Positions 57,783 through 64,000 of a stretch of DNA of 64,000 nt are shown one piece after another (the first letter of the stretch is position 1; every line of letters begins with the position of its first letter). The stretch is from Oscillospiraceae bacterium. GTDB lineage: Bacteria; Bacillota; Clostridia; Oscillospirales; Ruminococcaceae. A program made the translations under genes and the position numbers. The stretch covers positions 1-64,000 of the forward strand of contig JAAVIC010000022.1 of the NCBI GenBank assembly GCA_014799385.1. The letters are read 5' to 3'. The notes under the pieces are model-generated. The model searched no databases. It was not told the DNA's origin and worked only from the letters and a program-made list of their open reading frames with translations.

Positions 57783-57954
57783 GGCAACACCGCACAAAGA
57801 TTGTGCGGCAGTTGCGCCAGCAGATTTTTCGTCAGATTGCCCAAAACGACGAAGTAATACTGGCGTATTTCGAGGAGTTTTGGGCAAAAATGACGGAAAA
57901 GATGCAAGCAAATACCGTACAAAGCGCGAAGCGCGGTCTTTGTGCGGTGTTGCC
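57783..57954. mobile_element. MITE-like element (172 bp) between proB and proA
   Basis: Perfect inverted ends GGCAACACCGCACAAAGA and its complement TCTTTGTGCGGTGTTGCC, flanked on both sides by TA. A TA duplication with GGCA-type ends suggests mobilisation by an IS630/Tc1-like transposase. It has no transposase; an open frame of about 50 codons crosses it without a ribosome site. Its ends could form a long hairpin in the proB-proA transcript. Confidence 0.75.
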
Positions 57955-57989
57955 TAAATGTGATCCGAAATCGGAAAGGACAGGTTAAA

Positions 57990-59240
57990 ATGAGTATTGA
58001 ATATATAGAAAATCTCGGCAGAAATGCCAAATCCGCCGCTCCGCTGATTGCGGGCAGCGAAACCGCGAAAAAGAACGAGGCATTGTCCGAAATTGCGCGG
58101 CGGATCAACCAAAACACGCGGGAGATAATCGCCGCGAATACGATCGATATTGAAAACGCACGTAAGAACGGTATGAGCGAGGCAATGATAGACCGCCTGA
58201 CGCTCACAGAGAAACGAATTTCCGTGATGGCAGAGGGCATTGGACAAGTTGTGGCGCTTCCCGACCCGATAGGAACGCTCCTCAGCGAAAAGACGCTTCC
58301 GAACGGTTTGAACGTCAAGAAAATCCGTGTGCCGATGGGTGTTATCGGAATCATCTTCGAGAGCCGCCCGAACGTTACCGTTGATGCGGCGGCACTGTGT
58401 TTCAAGGCGGGCAGCGCGGTGATTCTGCGTGGCGGTTCGGATGCAATAAATTCTAACAAATTTCTTGTGGGTTTGATGCGCAAGACCATCGCGGATTTTG
58501 GTTTTCCCGAGGACTGCATTCAACTGGTTGAGGATACAAGCCACGAAACCGCCAACGAGATGATGCGGCTGAACCGTTACATCGACTTGCTGATTCCGCG
58601 CGGCAGCGGACGCTTGATTCGCGCCGTAATTGAGAATTCCACCGTTCCCGTGATTCAGACGGGCGAGGGCAACTGCCACGTTTTCGTGGACGAAAGCGCG
58701 GATTTGGATATGGCGGTGAACATTATAAACAACGCGAAAACTCAGCGTCCGTCCGTTTGCAACGCTATTGAGAGCATTTTGATTCACGAAAAGATCGCAG
58801 AGCAGTTTTTCGCAAAGCTGGACGAGTGCTGGCACGGAAAAGTCGCGATTGTCGGCGACAAGCGCACTTCCGATCTGATTAATGTGGAGCGTCTTGCCGA
58901 GGAAGCGGATTACGGCACGGAGTACCTTGATTTGCGGCTTTCGTCAAAGATCGTAAGCTCTGTTGACGAGGCGATTTCACATATCAATAAATACGGAACA
59001 ATGCACAGTGAATGCATTGTAACAAATTCCGATGAGAATGCCGCAAAATTCCAATGCGCGGTGGATGCGGCGGCGGTATATGTGAATGCCTCCACGCGTT
59101 TCACAGACGGATTCGAGTTAGGCTTGGGCGCGGAAATCGGAATTTCCACACAAAAGCTCCATGCGCGCGGACCGATGGGCTTGGAAGAAATCACCACATA
59201 TAAATATTTGATAAGTGGAAACGGGCAGATAAGGGGATAG
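57990..59240 (+). CDS. proA: Gamma-glutamyl phosphate reductase
   Basis: 416 residues of the aldehyde-dehydrogenase superfamily: IGIIFESRPNVTVDAAALCF, GGSDAINSN, IDLLIPRGSGRLI, the nucleophile Cys in AKTQRPSVCNAIES, and the C-terminal FTDGFELGLGAEIGISTQKL. It reduces gamma-glutamyl phosphate with NADPH, the second step of proline synthesis. ATG 57990 with AAAGGACAGG upstream; upstream in-frame codons belong to the inserted element. Confidence 0.97.
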   Translation: MSIEYIENLGRNAKSAAPLIAGSETAKKNEALSEIARRINQNTREIIAANTIDIENARKNGMSEAMIDRLTLTEKRISVMAEGIGQVVALPDPIGTLLSEKTLPNGLNVKKIRVPMGVIGIIFESRPNVTVDAAALCFKAGSAVILRGGSDAINSNKFLVGLMRKTIADFGFPEDCIQLVEDTSHETANEMMRLNRYIDLLIPRGSGRLIRAVIENSTVPVIQTGEGNCHVFVDESADLDMAVNIINNAKTQRPSVCNAIESILIHEKIAEQFFAKLDECWHGKVAIVGDKRTSDLINVERLAEEADYGTEYLDLRLSSKIVSSVDEAISHINKYGTMHSECIVTNSDENAAKFQCAVDAAAVYVNASTRFTDGFELGLGAEIGISTQKLHARGPMGLEEITTYKYLISGNGQIRG

Positions 59241-59247
59241 AAAATAA

Positions 59248-60075
59248 ATGTCAAAAAAGAAAAGAAAATCTGCCGAACAGCATACCGATGAGGTTTTGAG
59301 TGAGCTGTTCGGAAACATTGAGGATGTTGACAGCGACATTGAAAACGACATCACAGAGCTTGGCGATATGCCGGACGATGACATCAAAACCGCAGAGCCG
59401 CCGAAAAAAAATCGATTCTTTTTCGGGTTCGCGATTTTTACCGTGATAATGGCGGTAATCGGCATTATTTCGTGTGTTTCATTTGTTTCGGGCGCGATTA
59501 GAAATATAGTGGACAACACCTCGCTGAAAAACGAGTTCGCGCGGTTTCTGCTGCCCGTTGTGGCAAACGACATACCCGCGTTTGAGCAGCCCAACGATCT
59601 TCCCGATTCGGTGAAAATTCGCTGCTCGGTGTGGAATATCCTTATTAATAAAGATATTTCGGACTACAAAGTATCTCTTGAGGGTCAGTATCAGATTCCG
59701 GAATATGATATTGACAAGTCGTGCAAGGAGCTTTTCGGAAGTGAGGCGACACTGAATCACCGCACGATCAATTACGGTGATTTGCAGTTCAGCTATTCCT
59801 CTGATAATCACGTTTATAACTGCGCGCGCGACCTCAGATACCTCAATTACGCGCCGAAAATCACCGATATGACAGAAGAGAACGGTGTATACAAGCTGAC
59901 TGTGGAGTATATTTCCCCATCGCTTTCAATGCTTGCCGAGGATCTGGATTTGGAATCCACTGCGGACAAGTCAATGATTTACAACGTTACACGCGTTGAC
60001 GGCAAAATAACGCTGCTCTCCGTGGATTTCCCGCCAAGCAGCTACGCGAACGGTATTGTTAACACACATGGTTAA
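59248..60075 (+). CDS. Single-pass membrane protein, unknown function
   Basis: 275 residues. A charged, acidic cytoplasmic N-terminus (1-55), one membrane segment at about 58-84 (FFGFAIFTVIMAVIGIISCV), and an extracytoplasmic beta-rich domain (90-275). No family recognised. It starts 7 bases after proA and so is probably co-transcribed with it. Confidence 0.65.
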   Translation: MSKKKRKSAEQHTDEVLSELFGNIEDVDSDIENDITELGDMPDDDIKTAEPPKKNRFFFGFAIFTVIMAVIGIISCVSFVSGAIRNIVDNTSLKNEFARFLLPVVANDIPAFEQPNDLPDSVKIRCSVWNILINKDISDYKVSLEGQYQIPEYDIDKSCKELFGSEATLNHRTINYGDLQFSYSSDNHVYNCARDLRYLNYAPKITDMTEENGVYKLTVEYISPSLSMLAEDLDLESTADKSMIYNVTRVDGKITLLSVDFPPSSYANGIVNTHG

Positions 60076-60115
60076 TCACCGTATTTAACCATTATAAATT
60101 TTAGGAGGACTTGAA

Positions 60116-61345
60116 ATGAATACAAATTTTAAGAAGCTCGCTGCGGCATTTTCGGCGGCGGTAATTGCGTGTACGTTTACAGCGTGCATGGATAACGGAA
60201 GTCTGATGACCGTAGACGGCACCGAAATACGCAACGGCGTTTACATCAGCTACCTTACGAATTTCACAAACACAGCGCAGTCAAGGGTCAGCGCGGAAAG
60301 CTCCGCAAATTCAACGGATTCAACCGATTCCGAATCCGAAACTGATTTCTGGAGCGCTGCCATTGATGGCAAGGACGTAACCGAATGGATCAAAGAAAAC
60401 ACTCTTAAAAGCGTCCGCGGACATATTGGCGTACAGCGTCTGTGCGAAAAGTACGGAATTTCGCTTACCGATGAGGAGTTGACTGAGATCAACACCGAAT
60501 GTGACAAGGAATGGGAATCGTCCGATATCTATGCGAAATACATCTACGGATTCGACACTGTCGGCGAAATGAACGAGGCGCGCGGTGTCGGCATCGACTC
60601 CTATAAAGAGATCGTTCGTGTAAATATGCTGCGTAATAAGCTGTTTTTGCATTACTATGATACAGATGGTGAGTATGCGGTTTCCGATAATGAATACAAT
60701 AAGTTTATAGATGAGAATTATGCCGCGATCCGCATAATGTCGCTGCCTTACAAAGATTATATGGGCAACGATCTTACAGATGAATCCGACATTAAAGCGA
60801 TAAAGGATAAGGCTCAGGAATACGCAGATAAGCTCAACGATGGCGAAAGATATGAAACAATCCGTTATCTTTATGAGCTTGCAAAGGCTCAGGATGAGGC
60901 TCGTAAAAAGGCGTCAACGGAATATTCCGAGGAGGTTGCGGGCGGTCTGTCGCCCGATGAGTACATCGAGAAAGCCGCAGATGAGGCGACCTATACCGTT
61001 CCCGATGACGCAAGTCTGTTTGATATGGCATTTTCTAAAGCAAATTCCTCTTATAATACCGAGGTGACGGATTTCATTATGTCACTCGCGCGTGATGGAA
61101 AGCCGTATGTATTCCACAGTGACGAGGCAAAAACATCGTATGTTGTTGTCCGTATGGAAATGTCCGTTTTGGAAAATTGGAAAGAATCAAATCGCGAATC
61201 AATTCTTCAGCAGATGCGCGGAGATGCGTTCAATGAACTGCTCGAGCAAGCGTCCGCGAATTATGAGGTTCAGCAGGATAACTATCTCGTGAATACAAAA
61301 TACACCCCCAAAAAGGTCAGCGAGTATGTCAAGCCGGCTTATTAA
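60116..61345 (+). CDS. Lipoprotein, SurA/PrsA-like chaperone
   Basis: 409 residues. Lipoprotein signal with lipobox ending at Cys24 (ACTFTAC). A Ser/Thr/Asp linker (about 55-80), a helical SurA/PrsA-type N-domain (SLTDEELTEINTECDKEWES), then helical/beta regions without a clear parvulin core (DEAKTSYVVVRMEMSVLENW near the end). It probably helps fold secreted proteins at the membrane surface. AGGAGGA upstream. Confidence 0.72.
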   Translation: MNTNFKKLAAAFSAAVIACTFTACMDNGSLMTVDGTEIRNGVYISYLTNFTNTAQSRVSAESSANSTDSTDSESETDFWSAAIDGKDVTEWIKENTLKSVRGHIGVQRLCEKYGISLTDEELTEINTECDKEWESSDIYAKYIYGFDTVGEMNEARGVGIDSYKEIVRVNMLRNKLFLHYYDTDGEYAVSDNEYNKFIDENYAAIRIMSLPYKDYMGNDLTDESDIKAIKDKAQEYADKLNDGERYETIRYLYELAKAQDEARKKASTEYSEEVAGGLSPDEYIEKAADEATYTVPDDASLFDMAFSKANSSYNTEVTDFIMSLARDGKPYVFHSDEAKTSYVVVRMEMSVLENWKESNRESILQQMRGDAFNELLEQASANYEVQQDNYLVNTKYTPKKVSEYVKPAY

Positions 61346-61347
61346 TT

Positions 61348-63252
61348 ATGCAGCTTCTGGGAATTAATAACGTTTCAATGAGTTTTGCCGACCGCGCATT
61401 GTTCACCGATGTGAGCTTTGACGTATACGATGGCGAGAAAATCGGATTCGTTGGTGTAAATGGAAGCGGAAAAACCACACTGTTCCACATCTTAAACGGC
61501 AAAATTACACCCGATGACGGAAATGTGCATATTGCGGGCGGCATAAAAATCGGCTATATGGAGCAGTTTGCGTGTAAGGATTCCGCGCGAACGCTGATAG
61601 ATGAAACTCTGGAGATCTTTTCGGGATTGCAGGAACTGGAATTGCAGATCGAGGAGCTTCACGATAAAATCGACCTTGGAAATTGTTCGCCCGAAATCAT
61701 CGAGCGTCAAGCACTGCTGCGCGAACAATTTGAGCGTGACGGCGGATTGACATACCGAAGCCGCACGGCGGCAGCGCTGACAGGTTTGGGGTTCGCCGAG
61801 GAGGATCTGAATTTGCCCGTAAGCGTGTTGTCGGGCGGACAGCGCAGCAAGCTGCAGCTTGCGAAGCTGCTGCTCTCAAACGCCGACTTATTGTTGCTTG
61901 ACGAGCCAACGAATCACCTCGACATAAAGTCCGTGGAGTGGCTCGAACGCTTCCTCGCCGATTATCGCGGCGCGTTCATCGTGATTTCTCACGACCGATA
62001 TTTTCTTGATAAGGTTACGGAACGTACACTGGAGCTTGAAAATCGCCATATCCGCGACTATAAGGGCAATTACACGCGTTTTTTGGAGCTTAAAGCAGAG
62101 GCTCGTGAGCGTCAGGAGCGCGTCTATGACCGCACAATGCGTGAAATCAAGCGGGTCGAGGGCATTATTGAACAGCAAAAACGTTGGAATCAAGCGCGTA
62201 ATTACGTGACGATCGCCAGTAAGGAAAAGTCCATAGAACGGCTTGAACAGACGCTTGACAAGCCCGAGAACGCGCCGGAAGCGATAAAGTTCGCATTCCA
62301 TGCGGCAGACGGCTGTGGAAATGACGTGCTTGAAGCGCGGAATTTGTCGCTGGGATTTGATGGAAAGCAGTTGTTCCGCAGCGTGAATCTCGACATCAAA
62401 CGCGGCGAGAGGGTGTTCCTTATCGGCGACAACGGCTGCGGAAAAACATCGCTGTTCCGCGTTCTAATGGGGCAGTATCAGCCGCTTGGCGGGGATTTTC
62501 GGTTCGGCGCGCGTGTGCAGGTTGGTTACTTCGACCAACAGCAGCGTGGGCTGTCAGAGGATAAAACCGCGTTGGACGAGGTTTGGGACACATATCCGAA
62601 AATGACGGAAACCGAGGTGCGGAACGCGTTGGCGGTGTTCCTGTTCAAGGGCGATGACGTGTACAAGCACGTTTCGGAGCTGTCGGGCGGCGAGAGGGCA
62701 CGGGTCGCGCTGTTGAAGCTGATGCTGTCGGGGGCGAATTTTCTTCTGCTTGACGAGCCGACAAACCACCTCGACATAACCTCCTGTGAGGCATTGGAGA
62801 GCGCTCTTGCGGGCTATGACGGTACATTGTTGGTAATCTCGCACGACCGTTACTTGATCAACAAGCTGGCTAACCGCGTGTATCACCTCACCCCGACCGA
62901 AACTGTGAATTATCTCGGAAACTACGATTATTATTTGGAACGTACAATGCAAGATTCCAAGCCCTCTCCTGCAAAAGCAGAGAAGGTTCAGTCCGAACAG
63001 GCGCTGTCCTACAAGCAGCGCAAGGAGCGGGAAAGCGAACACAGAAAGCTAATTGGCAAGATATCGCGCCTGGAAAATTCCATTGAAGAAATGGATTCTA
63101 AAATTGCCGAAATGACGGAACAACTATCCAATCTTGCAGATTATAAGGAAGCAATGGAATTGTCTGAGCAGATTGAGCAGCTTCGCCAAGAACAGGAATT
63201 GGCGATGGAGGAATGGGAGCAAGCGTCTGCGGAGCTTGAAAATTTTGAATAA
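61348..63252 (+). CDS. ABC-F family ATPase
   Basis: 634 residues with two ABC domains and no membrane segments. Walker A GVNGSGKTT (about 35-43) and GDNGCGKTS. Signatures LSGGQRSK and LSGGERAR. Walker B twice as LLLLDEPTNHLD / LLLDEPTNHLD. A linker of about 70 residues separates them (ELKAEARERQERVYDRTMRE), and the C-terminal coiled coil (about 560-634) resembles Uup/YfmR-type members. ABC-F proteins act on the ribosome. No ribosome site is visible before ATG 61348, two bases after the previous stop, so coupling is likely. Confidence 0.95.
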   Translation: MQLLGINNVSMSFADRALFTDVSFDVYDGEKIGFVGVNGSGKTTLFHILNGKITPDDGNVHIAGGIKIGYMEQFACKDSARTLIDETLEIFSGLQELELQIEELHDKIDLGNCSPEIIERQALLREQFERDGGLTYRSRTAAALTGLGFAEEDLNLPVSVLSGGQRSKLQLAKLLLSNADLLLLDEPTNHLDIKSVEWLERFLADYRGAFIVISHDRYFLDKVTERTLELENRHIRDYKGNYTRFLELKAEARERQERVYDRTMREIKRVEGIIEQQKRWNQARNYVTIASKEKSIERLEQTLDKPENAPEAIKFAFHAADGCGNDVLEARNLSLGFDGKQLFRSVNLDIKRGERVFLIGDNGCGKTSLFRVLMGQYQPLGGDFRFGARVQVGYFDQQQRGLSEDKTALDEVWDTYPKMTETEVRNALAVFLFKGDDVYKHVSELSGGERARVALLKLMLSGANFLLLDEPTNHLDITSCEALESALAGYDGTLLVISHDRYLINKLANRVYHLTPTETVNYLGNYDYYLERTMQDSKPSPAKAEKVQSEQALSYKQRKERESEHRKLIGKISRLENSIEEMDSKIAEMTEQLSNLADYKEAMELSEQIEQLRQEQELAMEEWEQASAELENFE

Positions 63253-63288
63253 TTTGCATATTGAACTTGCATTTCGGAGGGATTTTCG

Positions 63289-63621
63289 GTGACAAAGCAA
63301 ATCAGGGCATATCTGGTATTTCTTGAGGAGTTTTTCGCGGCGGAGCACACAACCGAGGAACTCCTGAAGCAGCGTGAAAAGCTGCTTCAGAGAATCGCCT
63401 TCTATCAGCACGAGCGCATTGTGCACCTTATAGTTACGATGTCGTTTGCCATTTTCTTCCTTTTGTCATTAGGGCTATGGTTCGCAAACGGCGGAATCGG
63501 TCTGATTGCTCTCACAGTGCTGCTTCTCGTGATGACGATCGCATACATAAAGCATTACTACTTCCTCGAAAACTCGGTTCAAAAGATGTATCTTTACTAC
63601 TTTAAGGTGGAAAATCTATAA
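63289..63621 (+). CDS. Small membrane protein, unknown function
   Basis: 110 residues from a GTG with CGGAGGG upstream. A helical N-terminal 45 residues, then two membrane segments (about 46-65 and 68-88), then a short tail. Family not recognised. Confidence 0.65.
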   Translation: MTKQIRAYLVFLEEFFAAEHTTEELLKQREKLLQRIAFYQHERIVHLIVTMSFAIFFLLSLGLWFANGGIGLIALTVLLLVMTIAYIKHYYFLENSVQKMYLYYFKVENL

Positions 63622-63687
63622 TGCAATGTGTGCAGGATTTTGAAATGAATTATTCATAGCTGTATCTTGCAAAATGAGCATAAATTC

Positions 63688-63716
63688 ACTCGCAAAGGGA
63701 TTTGCGAGTGGTTTTT
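63688..63716 (+). terminator. Intrinsic terminator before pth
   Basis: CACTCGCAAA (63688-63697) / GGG / TTTGCGAGTG (63701-63710), then GTTTTT. Strong. Confidence 0.9.
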
Positions 63717-63744
63717 GCGTGTAAAAAAGAATGAGGTGAACAAA

Positions 63745-64000
63745 ATGTCTATTTTTGATGTTTTCAAGCAGATTGAGAGCCGCGAACCCGCGCCAACAGG
63801 CACTTTGGAGTATATCATTGTAGGGTTGGGAAATCCCGGAAGTGAGTACGATTCCACGCGCCACAACATCGGGTTTATGACCGTAGACACGCTCTGTGAG
63901 CGGTATGGACTGCAATGCAAGAAAGTGCGGTTCAAGTCGCTGACCTGCGATGCAATGATTGCAGGAAAGCGCTGCCTGATTATGAAGCCGACCACATATA
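63745..64000 (+). CDS. pth: Peptidyl-tRNA hydrolase, N-terminal part
   Basis: 85 codons, running off the window end. After a non-conserved 20-residue N-terminal extension comes the Pth core: [21 protein letters not shown] (about 24-44) with catalytic-type Asn and His, then CLIMKPTTY. It releases tRNA from stalled peptidyl-tRNA. ATG 63745 with GAGGTG upstream. Confidence 0.93.
   Translation, partial: MSIFDVFKQIESREPAPTGTLEYIIVGLGNPGSEYDSTRHNIGFMTVDTLCERYGLQCKKVRFKSLTCDAMIAGKRCLIMKPTTY

Noticed and set aside
57803-57988. Small protein gene between proB and proA
   Set aside because: The 61-codon frame lies mostly inside the inverted-repeat element and has no ribosome site; it reads into the proA leader.
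1-64000. tRNA, rRNA or riboswitch genes
   Set aside because: I looked in all intergenic spaces for cloverleaf, T-box and common riboswitch signatures and saw none; attachment is in a protein gene rather than a tRNA.

Overview
The window looks like part of a Clostridia chromosome, most likely an Oscillospiraceae/Ruminococcaceae-type gut bacterium. The signs are strong AGGAGG ribosome sites, frequent TTG/GTG starts, proB without a PUA domain, a TetM-like GTPase fused to a YacP/Rae1 nuclease, and BspA-type surface proteins. About the first 46 kb is the right-hand part of a temperate phage. The rest (about 46-64 kb) is ordinary host chromosome. The left end of the prophage lies outside the window.

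Prophage layout. 1-5.7 kb: small, tightly overlapping early genes (zinc ribbons, a YopX protein, a Mpi/Hin-type serine recombinase) ending in a DUF1492/ArpU-like regulator. 5.7-9.3 kb: a P27-type small terminase homologue with two DNA methyltransferases (ParB-N6A/N4C type and C5 type). 9.3-12.2 kb: an accessory module of an uncharacterised protein, an amidoligase, a 71-aa protein, a gamma-glutamylcyclotransferase and a zinc ribbon; three genes carry near-identical promoters. 12.4-21.8 kb: lambda-like packaging and head genes (Nu1-like, GpA-like TerL, gpW-like, portal, ClpP-type protease with nested scaffold, gpD, gpE, connectors). 21.8-36.6 kb: a P2-like contractile tail (sheath, tube, frameshifted chaperone, tape measure, X, D, V, U, W, J, I, fibres). 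36.6-38.4 kb: lysis. 38.5-44 kb: lysogenic-conversion-type cargo (tandem CHAP-like secreted protein, XRE regulator, 1025-aa LRR surface protein). 44.3-45.9 kb: a 47-aa ORF overlapping a large serine integrase. The integrase ends next to an in-frame 3' fragment of an asparagine synthetase gene, so the phage has evidently inserted into asnB.

The late genes appear to be driven from two promoters (about 5.73 and 13.15 kb). Each has the same unusual GTTACGAATGTTAC-type box at exactly the same distance from its -10, and the likely activator is encoded just upstream of the first.

Host segment. The asnB remnant is followed by a tubulin-like protein with a degenerate nucleotide loop plus a TgpA-like transglutaminase membrane protein, then a DHH phosphoesterase. 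A leftward operon follows: DUF6106-like membrane protein, an AcpS-like protein lacking both metal ligands, a TetM/EF-G-like GTPase-NYN nuclease fusion, and TrmO. Then come proB, a TA-flanked MITE-like element, proA, a membrane protein, a PrsA/SurA-like lipoprotein, an ABC-F ATPase, a small membrane protein and the start of pth.

Most interesting: the GTPase-Rae1 fusion, the amidoligase/GGCT module with its shared C-terminal tail and triplicate promoter, asnB disruption by the integrase, the half-dead tandem CHAP protein, and the metal-ligand-less AcpS. No tRNA, rRNA or CRISPR array was seen. All calls come from reading the sequence; no database search was run.
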